NCBI GenBank assembly: GCA_001414485.1
Contig: LLEY01000007.1
Coordinates: 310,001 to 374,000, forward strand
DNA: 64,000 bases
Direction of reading: 5' to 3'
Source: Calycina herbarum
Lineage: Eukaryota > Ascomycota > Leotiomycetes > Helotiales > Pezizellaceae
Under the pieces are notes generated by a model. It was not told the DNA's origin. It was given only the letters and a program-made list of their open reading frames with translations, and did not search any database. A program made the translations under genes and the position numbers. Shown here piece after piece: positions 1-11,497 of this stretch (the first letter of the stretch is position 1; each line of letters opens with the position of its first letter).

Positions 1-1218
1 AAAATAGTCGCTTCCCGCTGGTAGTTTACTATTTACGGTTGCCATCCAAGTAATATGCTGAGCCAAATCTTTGGAGCCAATCAAATACTCACTTCCGGTA
101 GGACTATAAAGCTCAGTGGTTAAAAACATATCATCAACTACGTGTTGCATTAGATTGTTGGTCAAAAATCTCGCGTTCGATACTTACCTTGAGTACTCAA
201 ATTAATTCGTCGGTATCCAGCATAGAGGCCTCTTGTTGCCCATGTGATCCAAGCATGATTCAGGAAATTTGAAGTGGCACTCCAATCGGACGCAAACCCG
301 GTAAACCAGACCATCTAAAGTCATTAGCTATGTAGAAATAATGTACTAAGAGAAAAATTACCTGTTGTCGATTACCAAAGGTGTTGATGACTGCTGCTGT
401 TGATTTATCGGCAAAAGAGGCTGCCGGTGTGAATTGAGCAATTTCAATAGCGTGTAATGAATCTGTAATTTTGGCTGGGTAATGCCAAAGTCCTGACGTA
501 CTGACCCCCTCATCACTGGAATTGTGTCAGAGCTTTCTTTGAAATGACGATTGGAAACTTACAGCTTAAGCCCAGCCGTCGGGAATGCAGTTGAATTGGA
601 AATACTTATTAATTGTTCAACACCAGTGTCACAACATGAACCCAGAGCCGTTGTTCCAGTTTCAGGACTTGGAAACACGTCCAACCGAACCATTCGAACA
701 GCAAAATTGACCTGGTATTGATATAATTGTGCCCATTGATCTTGTGTAAGTGCGCTCTCGAAAGAATTTGCGTATTGATAGCTGACTTCTGAAAGGATAA
801 CAATAGCTCCGTAATTTCCCGCCGTCACGCTATTGTTAAGAACAGGCAGCTCAGCGCCATCTTTTGGCACCAAAATTACTTGATATGGAATCCCATAACC
901 ATTGAGCCCGGAAAATGCAGAATAAGAGGACGGGGCGTCACGTGCTAAAATTAACACGGTACTCGCTGCAGTCGTGATTGCAACGCCAGGGGCAGGATCG
1001 TCAACTTCGGCGGGACTACTCGAAGTATTCAACTTGACCACAGCATTGTTGATTGTTGCAAGAACGGTAGGTACAATTGGGGCTGCCACTCGAGTTGCCG
1101 CCGGTATTTGAATAGACTCCGATCTCGGATTTAACTTTTGCTTGTGAAGATCGGCAGCGTTTGCAGAAAAGAAGAAAATTGCCAAGAGAGCGGTTTTGAA
1201 AATGGCATTGGACAACAT
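1..1218 (-). CDS. agd3: Agd3-like galactosaminogalactan deacetylase, N-terminal part (runs off left edge)
   Basis: Four exons can be read on the minus strand: 563-1218, 362-515, 188-314 and 1-137 (incomplete), joined in frame by GTAAGT/GTAATT donors and CAG/TAG acceptors. I chose the ATG at 1218 because it opens a signal peptide (MLSNAIFKTALLAIFFFSANA); an upstream in-frame ATG at 1365 gives a less likely leader. The order of motifs matches the Agd3 family (extracellular serine-rich protein): YQVILVPKDGAELPVL and GNYGAIVILSEVSYQY in exon 1, WITWATRGLYAGYRR in exon 3, then VDDMFLTTELYSPTG in exon 4, where the VDD resembles deacetylase motif 1. Known role of the family: secreted, metal-dependent partial deacetylation of galactosaminogalactan, making the polymer adhesive. 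The catalytic domain is mostly outside the window. Neighbour: an Sph3-like hydrolase on the same strand. Confidence 0.85.
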
Positions 1219-3092
1219 CTTGGTACAGAGAAGAAGAAGAAGCTCAAAGAATGACTGGAATAACACCAAGAACGGTGGCAATTGGCAACAGCTAGAACCT
1301 TTATTATAGGGACACGAAGAAAAAAAGGTCAACGAATAGAGGATGCAGAAAATTCCCCATGTCAAATTCTCCGATCAGCCCGCTTGGATTGAGAAAATCA
1401 TTGTAACCATGCCCCTGATCCCTGATCCATTGTGACTTGCAAGGCAAGTCTCATGGGATGGGTACCATGAATGGATCGCCGCAAAGCGACGATCCATTCT
1501 GCAGGCTAGAAATAACTGCTCCCAGCAAAGCCGCGCGGTATGAACGTTGTGCCCAGACCAGTATTTTCCGAAAAGGGAAGCAAGGTACCGACATCTTCTA
1601 GAAGTCATCAAGATACCTGGACGAATGCAGCATGTTCATGGCGACCAGTAAACTAGGTGGAGATCAATAGGGTGAGCTCGTGGTCGCCTTCTTGTATGAT
1701 ACCATCGCTACTTGACAACGGTGGACGCGGAGAAGATGGATATCAAGGTGATGATGAATTGTGAGCCTTGCCATGCATATCAAGGATCGACGCCCAAGCG
1801 AGAACAGAGTCGGAAGTTACCAAGATGGTTAGATGGTGGACGGATGAACAGTTCTTACGGTCTTGGGACAAGTGAGGGAAGGAATCGGCTGCCGAGCCCC
1901 GAGGGTACATAAAAAGCTGCGGGGTGTGAACCAGATTTGTCGAGTGCATATAACCAGACGAAGGGTGGCAGGTATAACGAGGCGGCTGTAATACTTACGA
2001 CAAACATTTTACCGGATTGGGGATGGTGCAAGAATGGGTAAATGGTTGTCATTTGGAAGAAGAGGAAGGAGTGAGGATGTTGATATTAACCTGACGGCTG
2101 CTTCCGAAAAACGGGGAGCAGAGACCGATCACGTGGCTATAGTCCGAATTGGGACGGAATTGGGACGAAAGTGGGTCTACCATCAAAGTTTAACTGAGGT
2201 CGCGACTTCCATTTCCACAATCCGGACTATCAACAGATTGCTTTGACGCCACTCAGTACCTCCTTGATGAATGGTTGCAACAAACAGTATGTGCTACAAC
2301 CTCGACCCTCTCAATTATAACACCATTTCTCCACTCTGGAGACTATATTGCCATTCCTGTTTTGTGAATTTAGATTCGCTGACATCATGGTACGTAGCAA
2401 GCCAAACGTTACATGCCATCTGAATGTTAATCGGAAGAACATCCAAATTTAATCTACAGCGAAATTAAAGTCGTTCACAGTTTATTGCGTGATGACCCTA
2501 TACCCCCTGGAGGAGACGAATCCTCATATCCAAGTCTTCAGAAGTAACCTACTGGTTTTCATATACTTTCCGTTCATGATTATCCTCTCCACTCTAGACG
2601 CCAGCTGCACCTTTCCAAGCTTGCGTTCAAAATTGTAACATTTTAAGGCTCAATTTATTGGAATGTATGGTGTCATCCAGCTTATTGCAGTAAGGACACT
2701 CATGAAAGTCTGTATGCGTTGCCACTCCTCGTTGGTCTCGTCTTGCACAAGTGTTCCAGCCAGGGTGGGAGATACCAGCGAGGCGATTCAGGTGGTTGAT
2801 AAATGAGCTTTTTTCCTGAATGGCCACGCAAGTATTGGCGGGGTGGGTTACTGGGTCGTTCCTTCCTTCCAGGTTGTCTCTCCAAATCGATCGTGCCTCC
2901 AGGGCGAGAGCAAGCAAGGAAGGAACGACCTCAACTCCTCGAACACCTCTATACTTGGCCCTGGTCACCGCCCCCAAAAGCAACTCGCAAGAGTGACGAA
3001 GACACGCAATCATTTTGTTTCTATTCAATTCCAAGATTTCAAATATATATCTTTTCCCCTCATGTACTTCCTCCACCCAGCTCCAAAAACCC
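1219..3092. other. Intergenic spacer between the Agd3-like and Sph3-like genes
   Basis: No open frame here resembles a protein I recognise. The short frames on both strands lack consistent splice sites. The only structure noted is an inverted repeat at 2854-2930, listed separately. The part just above 1218 presumably holds the Agd3 promoter. Confidence 0.5.
2854..2930. repeat. Inverted repeat with GGTCGTTCCTTCC arms
   Basis: The left arm at 2854-2868 and right arm at 2916-2930 are exact reverse complements over 15 bp, separated by about 47 bp. The core GGTCGTTCCTTCC recurs at 54615-54627 and related forms lie at 20269, 36718, 55251 and 60364. It looks like a dispersed family rather than a local hairpin. 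Confidence 0.6.
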
Positions 3093-4496
3093 TCACTTCC
3101 TAACCAACTCCCCAACCCACCTTTCAAATCCATCCCAAAAATACGAATAATAATCCACATCCAACCCCGTAACAAAAACACCCCCCGCCAACTTCCTCAA
3201 CTCCCTCACAAACGTTCCCTGATCCCTCACCGTCATATTCTGTGGCAAAGAATGCACCACACAAGCCAATTTCTCCCTCGGAGTCCTAGTGGAATTCCGA
3301 AAAGTGGTGATGTTGTTATGGAAGGAGGTGGTTTGGAAGGTATCGTATGTACCTTCGAATATGACGCTGAGATCTGTGTATAGGAGGTAGCGTGGTGAAG
3401 GGATGGTTCCTGGGTTGTGGATTATCTTTTTGTGTTATTAGTATGGATTGTAACAGATGGTTTGCAAACCTCAGGTCTCCCTATTGTGGATTTCAGAATG
3501 GATTTTGAGATGCGGGAGTGATGTTGCACTTGCATCATGTTGCATCTCGATATATTAAGAGACCAAGAAACGCATCATACGCGCGTCTCGATGCAGCGGA
3601 TAAAAGAGATACAACGTATCTTCTTCCCCCACCATCTCCAGAAACTTCCACGTTATGGAAAGAAAAAAAAAGGAGGTAACGAAACAGCAATCCCATGCAT
3701 GCGTAATAACCTCCAATTCCCTACATTCACTAGAAAATCGGAGGTCACACCAATGCACCATCACCACCACCACCAAACAAAAACACAAAACAGAAGAAAA
3801 ACAACTCACCAAACTCCTCCGTCCCCCCAGTCCACCTGTAGACCTAATCCTCCCCGCCACCTCCCCATAAAACCTCCCCGCCTCCTCACTCCATTCATTC
3901 GGCGTCTCATCCAAGAAAATCCCCTTCAACCCCAACCCTCTCCCTTGCTCACTCCATTTCGCATACGTCCCGATATCGCCCAACACATCATCTATTGCTC
4001 GATGAGAGTAATTTGTAGAAACATATCCTACGTTAACTACATTATGGTAATGATTTAATCGTGGGATCTGCGATGTGAAGTTTGCGTCGGGGAGAGGGAG
4101 GGGACCGGGACCGGAGAGGGGGTTGGTTATGATTGTGAATTGGGTGTGGGGGTGGGATTCTATACTGTAATGTGTTTTCTTGTTAATTATTTTCTGTTTT
4201 TTTTTTTTTGAGTTCAAGGGGGGAAAGTATTTTAAGTTGATTTCTGGGAGGATATGGGTGGAAGGGAAAGGAAGAACAAACGCATGAAACAATGGATCCC
4301 AAGCTTGATGAGCGGGATATACGTATAACGGAACCAACACCATGGTTTTCAAATTGTGTTTATTTCTTCCGAACATGACTCCTATAGGCACTGCTATAAC
4401 AACAATTACCACGAAGAGTAGTATCCAGAGGATGTATTTTGGGATCTTTAAGAATTTCGAGGTGCAGAAACGAGCTCGGAAAGACTTTGGAGACAT
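3093..4496 (-). CDS. sph3: Sph3/spherulin-4-like GH135 glycoside hydrolase, membrane anchored
   Basis: Three exons join in frame: 4282-4496, 3810-4164 and 3093-3425, giving 300 residues. Residues 21-42 form one hydrophobic segment after a basic N-terminus, so this is a type II membrane protein, as known for Sph3. Family signatures are PLYVYPAHQAW near residue 57, FTIITNPLSGPGP near 80-93, VVNVGYVSTNYSHR, and GIFLDE with acidic pair D157/E158. The last exon supplies IIHNPGT and VIFEG with E214. These acids sit where the GH135 catalytic residues are expected. The known enzyme cleaves galactosaminogalactan and is needed to make it. The second intron is long (384 bp) and could hide a small exon, though the phases on either side match. 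Its neighbour is an Agd3-like gene. Confidence 0.8.
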
Positions 4497-5764
4497 GAGA
4501 TTTATGTTTTATAAACCACGAAGATAGTTGAATTAGAATGAGAATTCAGATAGCAATGAGCGGTTGGGATGAAACGTAGGGATAGGATCTTGGAACCATG
4601 ATGAATGAGGGAAGGTGATAAGGTATCATGGGAATTTTTGTTTTATGCTATGGTTGCTTGCCAAGAAATGGGTATATTCTATTCTCCGGTTGAGATCAGG
4701 GTTCTGAATTTCACATGTGGTTACCTTTTTTGTAGATCGTAGGGGTAAATGATGTGGGCCGATTAGTTTTAGATGGAGGGGTGGGGTTGAAAGGTCAGGT
4801 TGCTCAGGGGACTTTATCCTGGGAACCAATGTGAGTTGTTACTTGCATCGGGGAATTTGAACGCGTCACTTCCGAGTGTTGATTGATGTGGTTGAACCAT
4901 ACATTGGGCTTCTAGAAGGTTTCTGGTGGTGATGCAGGTTCCATATGGGATTTTAAGTATGGCACTTTCCTTTTTGGTGAGAGGATGGGAAGTTGATGTG
5001 CGGGGATGCGGGGGTGGAGTCTTCGAATGACGATTTTAAGCGATTGCGTTTACAACTCACGATATTTAGTTTGAAGTCCATTGCCTTGGGGAATCTGCTT
5101 TCCGGTCTTGACCTTCTATTTCTATTAAAGCAAAGTAGGTAAAAGTTTGGAAAGAGCACCTGCCAGTGGGAATGAGCGCAATCACGTGACTCTATACAAC
5201 TCTGTTGCTTCCAATGTGAAATATATTTCGATACGCAGTATCCAAACATCTTATTCGGTTTATTTTCATTGATCTCGTGGGATATAAGCTGGACGCGGTT
5301 GCTGAATATACTACAATGTCACCTCATAACATAATTAAAATCTCCGAATAGCCTCAGTCTTAGTCAGGCCGGTGGATATTCTGCCCGCACACTGTCATCC
5401 ACCCGCATCCCGCCTCCGTATACTCGGCCGGTTGCTCTGTTTCCTCGTTGTACCCAGTTGTGTACAGGGCTTATTGTTGACAAACCGGTTTTACATCATG
5501 ATTTTCCAATATGGAGTAAAGTTATCTCCATGAACGCGTTTTTGCGCTCTAGGCAGTGCATTTGGACAGCAGCGGGTATCATGTTCCGTATTTCGACGCG
5601 TTCGGTGCCATTTTTTCCTCTTTTTGGTTGAGGCATGCTCGCACTGAAGAACTATTTGATATATAAGAGCAGTTGCCCAGTTCTCAGTCTACTCTTTATT
5701 ATCAAGTATTCCAGTCTTCTTTCTTTCCTTCTTCTCACTTACTATCGAAGCCATCTTCAAAATA
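4497..5764. other. Intergenic region with divergent promoters
   Basis: No supported gene. It separates the minus-strand Sph3-like gene from the plus-strand lipase and so must hold both promoters. Around 5368-5434 there are two CCGG-rich stretches (GCCGGTGG and CGGCCGGTTG) that could bind a Zn2Cys6 factor; this is speculation. Confidence 0.4.
5660..5667 (+). promoter_or_regulatory. TATA box of the secretory lipase gene
   Basis: TATATAAG lies about 100 bp before the lipase ATG and is followed by a pyrimidine-rich leader, the usual arrangement for a strongly expressed fungal gene. Confidence 0.5.
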
Positions 5765-7039
5765 ATGTTTTCCAAGACCCGTTTGTTGGTGGGATTGACC
5801 ACGATTCTTTCACTCTCGTCCGCTCTCCCCACGTTAATTGAGAGCACCCAGTCATCTCCGTTACCTCCAAGTCAAGACCCGTTTTACACGGCACCTGCAA
5901 ATTACGAAGCTGCAAAACCAGGAGAAATCCTTCGAATTCGTACAGCACCAGGAAACCTGACTTCCATCATTACAAATTCCTCAAAAGCATACAACATTCT
6001 CTACCGCACCACGGACAGCCACCAACACCCATCGTGGGCCGTAACAACTCTCTATGCGCCAATCACATCCACAAACATCTCCCCAGATCCAGCAGCGGGT
6101 TCCAATAAAGCACTACTCTCCTATCAGATAGCTTATGATACAGCGGATGTAGACTCAAGTCCCAGCTACTCATTCTACACCGATCCTGTCCTCGAAGATA
6201 TCACGGCATCCCTTGGACGAGGCTGGTGGGTCAACGTCCCCGACTACGAAGGACCCCTAGCATCCTTCACAGCCGGTGCCCAATCCGGCCATGCAACTCT
6301 CGATTCCATCCGCGCAGTATTATCAGCCAACCTCGGACTCTCTCCAAAATCTCGATATGCAATTTGGGGATACTCCGGTGGCGCTCTGGCAAGTGGATGG
6401 GCTGCAGAGTTGCAAGGGGAATACGCACCGGAATTAAAGTTTGCGGGTGTTGCTTTGGGTGGTACGCCTGCGAGGACTGAATCAGTCTTGGGCGCTGTTA
6501 ATGGAGGGGTCTTTGCAGGATTGATCCCGGCTGCTTTCTTGGGGTTGAGTACGCAGCATCGTGCTCTTTATGAACTTGTGCATGAGAAGACGAAGATTGA
6601 GGGAGTGTTCAATCGGACTTATTTTCTTGCAGCGAGGGACTTTTCTACCAATGAATGTCTAGCTGTATTTGCCTTTCAGAATATCACCGATTATTTTATT
6701 CATGGACAAGTGGATCTTGAAACTCCTGCCGTAAAACAAACTTTTACGTCCGATGGTCTAATGGGTTATCATAGGGTTCCGAATGCACCAATGTTCGTCT
6801 ATCAGGCAGTTGAAGATGATGTTGCTTCAGCTGAAGAGACAGATATTTTGGTAGAAAGATATTGCAGTCGAGATGCGAATATTCTATATCAACGCAATAG
6901 TGTCGGTAACCATTTCGGCGAAGTTGTCAACGGGAGGCCGAGAGCGGTTGCTTGGTTGAGTAGTGTTTTGGATGGATCTTATGAGTCGAAGTATCGATCG
7001 AAAGGTTGTACTGTCCAGAATGTCACTATTACCGTATAA
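5765..7039 (+). CDS. Secretory lipase (LIP family, PF03583)
   Basis: An intronless frame of 424 residues. It starts with a signal peptide (cleavage probably near residue 20, after SSALP), and the mature part carries several N-glycosylation sites. WWVNVPDYEGP followed by AIWGYSGGALASGWAAEL places the nucleophile at S204 in a GYSGG elbow. The C-terminal half has NAPMFVYQAVEDDV (acid) and NSVGNHFGEV (histidine), matching the catalytic triad layout of Candida-type secreted lipases. The expected role is extracellular hydrolysis of acylglycerols or other esters. Length is usual for the family. No disruption is seen. Confidence 0.9.
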   Translation: MFSKTRLLVGLTTILSLSSALPTLIESTQSSPLPPSQDPFYTAPANYEAAKPGEILRIRTAPGNLTSIITNSSKAYNILYRTTDSHQHPSWAVTTLYAPITSTNISPDPAAGSNKALLSYQIAYDTADVDSSPSYSFYTDPVLEDITASLGRGWWVNVPDYEGPLASFTAGAQSGHATLDSIRAVLSANLGLSPKSRYAIWGYSGGALASGWAAELQGEYAPELKFAGVALGGTPARTESVLGAVNGGVFAGLIPAAFLGLSTQHRALYELVHEKTKIEGVFNRTYFLAARDFSTNECLAVFAFQNITDYFIHGQVDLETPAVKQTFTSDGLMGYHRVPNAPMFVYQAVEDDVASAEETDILVERYCSRDANILYQRNSVGNHFGEVVNGRPRAVAWLSSVLDGSYESKYRSKGCTVQNVTITV

Positions 7040-7628
7040 TAGGACTCGAGTGGAAATACGATGTCGTCAGCTTTTGGTTACGAGAGTATTTAGTCGTTTT
7101 GTGATAGAAGGAGATTTCGGGGTTTTTTGTGGCTTCTTGCTTGCTTGTATTATTACTAGTTTTTGAATTTCAATAACGAATTGTGCGTTATGTTTCTCTA
7201 GCCTCGCAATGGACAGTTGAATTGGCCGTATATACTGCAGCTTCGTAACTTTTTGATTATTGCAACTGTTGTCGGGCATTTCAAGATAATCGATGTAGAG
7301 ACTTGGGACAATTCATAAGAGCCCAACTATCTACATTGATTCTTTGGGTTATGCTACTCCGTACAGGGTTGCAACAACAAGAAGAAGTACCTATTTACTG
7401 CCGCTTTTACAGATCTATAAAATCTATCTGCGGGGTGGTGTCACGAATTTGGGGGCTATCTCTGCCGTGTAATTGACCAATGATGTCCACGTACACTCAT
7501 GCACCCCCCCTCAAAGCGGTCACACCTCCGAAAAGCCTCGTCGATCAACAAATAAAAACAATTGCGGCTGAAAACTGGAATTTATTATCACCTCAAGGGT
7601 TCCCCTACAGTCGAGATCCTTCATTCCC
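7040..7628. other. Intergenic region downstream of the lipase
   Basis: It holds the lipase 3' end and the promoter of the CorA-like gene. I see no gene or repeat here. Confidence 0.4.
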
Positions 7629-10600
7629 ATGTATCCCTCCCAAAAAACCATGGAAAACCGACGAGAAAGTCTCACACCCAAACGAGCACAACCTCTCCCA
7701 GGTAGTGCACCAAATTCTACGCCTCGTCCTTCTTACAACAAACCTGGTCCTGAACGACCAGATGACCTCACGAAATTGAAGAAACTTTACGATAGCAAAA
7801 TCGATAGAGCAGATGAAAATGCGGATTACACAGATCATATATCATGTTACATGCGCATGAGAGAAGATGAGCGAGTGCAATATTTGAAAGAACTAGGACC
7901 TAAGAAGGCGAAAAGGGTTAAGAATGATATTGAACGGATACGCAAATTAAGGATTGCATTTTTTGCCAATCCGACGAAGAAGAGTTTGGTGGAGGAACAT
8001 TTTACGTATCGGACTTTGTGGAAAAATGAGGCGAGGAAGCTGAACCGGGATGAGTTTTTGCGGGATCTGAATGAGCGAAGGGGCCATTTTGAGAGGAAGC
8101 ATGGGAAGAAGAGGGAACGGTGTGATGGGACGGAAGTTGGGAGGAAGCCGAAAATTGAGATGAGGCCGCGGAGATTACTTACTGGTTTGTTTGGGAAGAA
8201 AGAAGTTCAAGAAGCCGAGGGAATCAACTATTCACAGGATGAAAACACGGATAGTTACGAGTCCGGACTCGAGAGTAACAGAGCCCGTCGCCGAGAAATG
8301 TTCAAAAACGAAGAACGGATTCTAGAAGCTATTTCAAAATGGAAACTCAAGGAATCGTCAACTACTTCTGAAAATGCAAAAGAAAAAGCCAAGGAGGAGC
8401 AGGTGAAAGCTGGCTATAACGTCAATGGGGCAATCTTGTACTTTCCCGGTGAAGACGACAAAACCTTTACACTTCGCAAAACAGCTATCGATGAACTCCT
8501 CAATGAGGACGATCCTTCTGGTCCTATTTTTGAGCCTGCTGGGGGACAGGATGGTCGAATTCGATATTTTCATTTACCAACTAATAATATGGAGTGGGTT
8601 GAGGTATGTGACACACTTGCCGACTTTTCTTGCGAATGAACTAACTCGCTTCTAGAAATTCATCAACATCTATTATTCAAAACATGAGAAAGACAAGAAA
8701 AACAAAGGTCCTGCCGAAAGATTGTTGGGATATCAGAATTGGGAAGGACAAATACATGGTGGGACTGAGCATCCCGTCCATGCTCGACATATGAGACCAA
8801 GATGCTTGGACATACAAAGTCAGATCCCAGAACCCACAAACCAGTTCCCTTTAACAAAACTTAGGAGACCCAAACCCATTATCTGCTCAAATTGAAGCGC
8901 GCATAAAAAGAAAGCAGTCCGGAAACTCGAACGTGACTTCACCGACAGCTGAGTCCGTAACAAATAGCTCTCTTGAACCTCCAACCAAAATTCAGAACTT
9001 CTCTCTTTTTGTAAGTCAAGACCAACTCCGGTAATAAAGAAGACAATTGACCCCGCTCTGTAGATGCCATATCTCCACTGGGAAATCAAATCCCGCCAAA
9101 TAAAAATGGCCGAAGTAATCTCCTCCCTCAGCAAATCCAAAACCCCCCTCTCCCGCCCCACCCAAGCAAAAGAAGATGCCCGAAAACGCGAAGAACAACA
9201 AAAACGCATGGAATCGAAAAAAAGCGCTTCGCCTCAGATTGGACCCGTCTCCAATACCTAACTCGTTTCGAAAAAGAACACGGTCACCTCCCGAAAACAA
9301 GGAGCAAACATCTAGGGAATTATTTATTGAGTGTTGCGAGGGTGGCGGAACAAATGGAATTTGAAGCTGATGAAAGATTGCTGAGAAACTTCTTGCATAA
9401 GAAGAGTCCGTTGCATGTTAGGAGGACTTTGGATCAGAGTTATTTCTGGACTTTGCAGGATACGGCTACGAGGGATAAGGACCAGGTTGTTTACCGGGGT
9501 ACGAGAGGGGGGAGAAGACCGCAGGGGAGGATTGTTATGGTTGATCAGTAAGTCAAATGTCCATTTATTTGATACAAAAGATCCTTGTTTCGTGCCTCAT
9601 ATTTGCTACCCAGTTGGAATGATCCCGATGCCTGCAATCTCTCCTTACTGACTGAATTCTCAAAGGCTTTGGATGTGGATCCTAGACGAACACACAGTCC
9701 TCACCAGTTTTCCCCGACGATGGGGTAGGAACAAACCCGACTCATCAGGTGTCCACAAGTCCCTTCGTGATAGACTAGCTCTCGGCGAAGAAGAGATAAA
9801 ATCCGTCTTCGACCTAGCATTAGTGATCATCGATCAATGTTCTCGCGTATTTTTCGACAGAACAAAGCCAAAAGACAACAGGCCCGAGGTGATGGATATA
9901 TTCGGGAATGCCGTTGCCAGTTTGGTAAGCATATAACCTTCCTGCTCTCATTATGAAATCTGATCCAGGATAGACCCACAAGAAAACCGATTCCTACGAA
10001 CTATTCTGGAGTCAATCTGAGAAAGACCTCTCCTCTAGCCATCACCGCGTAACAAGAAGTCAACGAACATACCTAAATATTAATCCCGAAGGTGCTTTAC
10101 TTCGAGAGTGCGAGGATGTGATTGAGGAATTACATATGATGAGACGGATCTTCATACAGCAAAGCCAAGTAGTGAAAGATTTCAAAAAAGCCCTGGATAA
10201 AATGAACTCAAACTACGAGGTTGAAAAAGCACAGAAGGGAATTCGTGATGATGAGCCACGTGTGGATTTCGATACTATTTTGAGGGCGCAGGAATTGGTT
10301 GATCATATTGATGAGAGGAAGAGTGAGATTGAGAATTTGGAAACGGAGGCGAAACGGACGAACCAGCAGGCTAGTTGCCTATCTCTGCTTCTGTAATTTG
10401 GAGATTGAATTTAGCTGACTTTTCCACAGCTCCACAGCCTTCTAGCACTCAAACAGCAGCAAGCAAGTATAATCGAAGCTCGCTTAGCACTCGAGCGTGC
10501 CGTCCAGGCAAATTCCCAAGGACGAAGTGTCATGCTCTTCACAGTCGTTACAATTCTCTTCCTCCCACTCAGTTTCTTTACTAGTCTCTTCGGAATGAAC

Positions 10601-11118
10601 AATTCAGACTGGACAAACAACCTCCTCGGTCTGCACGAACAACTTCGTCTCATGCGTTAGTTCCCCTCAAACGTCCCCTACCCGTTTCCCCTCTTCACCA
10701 CAACCATCCACATGCACTGACTACATCTACAGTCCCAATATCCTTCGCAGTAATATTCGTCTCCCTAATGATAGCATTTAACTCCCGCACCCGCTCACGT
10801 TTCTCCGCCCTCTACGCCACACTCCCCCATGATTTCATGGCTAAATACACTCCTTTCCGGTTTTTCGTTGGGAAGAGTCCTTTGAAGAAGATTGATCAGG
10901 ATTATAATAGTGCAATGGAACGGGCCAAGCAGATTTTGATTCGGATGGGAGAGAATAGAAGGGCGAGTACGGATTCTTTGGGGGGTGCAAGTGAGCTCGA
11001 AAATGGTGAGAGGGATGAGGGAGGGAGGGATTGTGGGGTTGTTGGGAATGGGAAGGGAAAGGGTGTTAACGGGAGTGGTTTGAGTTTGGGGAAGGGGAGG
11101 AATGATAGTCCGGTCTAG
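7629..11118 (+). CDS. CorA-like magnesium/metal transporter domain protein, fungal type
   Basis: Eight exons: 7629-8603, 8656-8818, 8865-9010, 9064-9547, 9666-9924, 9974-10369, 10430-10655 and 10733-11118. The start could also be the ATG at 7650. The N-terminus is long, charged and soluble. Family blocks follow in order: IRYFHLPTNNMEWVE, HPVHARHMRPRC, FMPYLHWE, RRTLDQSYFWTLQDT, DQVVYRGT, LWMWILDEHTVLTSFPRRWG, VFFDRTKPKDNRPEVMDIF, LKQQQASIIEARLALERA. Then comes GRSVMLFTVVTILFLPLSFF with FGMNN (GMN motif, first membrane segment) and a second segment PISFAVIFVSLMIAF. A basic, glycine-rich tail ends it. Two oddities: exon 4 does not hold one frame (switch near an A7 run at 9217-9223), and intron 10370-10429 starts with GC instead of GT. 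Function is inferred; many such fungal proteins have no assayed transport. Confidence 0.82.
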
Positions 11119-11497
11119 GGTTTTCTGGTATAGTTAGGTGGGATGCTTTTTTGTGTTTTTCGGAACTTATGATGAGATATGATTGTTAGTTAGGGGAGAG
11201 TAATTACACCGTTTTATATCCCAGAACTGTTGATACGAGTTTTGGGGGGCGTAAATCGTACTTCTGGGTAGGTTATTTTTGAGGCTATCAGTGCCACTGT
11301 ACTGGTTTGAGTGTTAGCGGTTTCGATCTTGGATAATTGAAAAACTCATGTTGCCCAATTTTCAGTAAAATTTCAAAAGAAGACTTTCGTAATATGGAGA
11401 AAACGATGTTCCTGTTTGCATTAACCGTACTCTTTTGAGATACTAATATCAAGAATGCCCACTATCAAAAACCGACGAATCCCGTAACTCCCCACAC
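11119..11497. other. Convergent 3' region
   Basis: This lies between the ends of the CorA-like gene and the histidine-rich gene. No coding signal is seen. A further minus-strand exon is possible because a GTAAGT occurs just before the predicted stop of the histidine-rich gene. Confidence 0.35.

Noticed and set aside
2627..3181. 184-residue minus-strand frame overlapping the end of the Sph3-like gene
   Set aside because: It uses another frame than the last Sph3-like exon, crosses the inverted repeat at 2854-2930 and resembles nothing.
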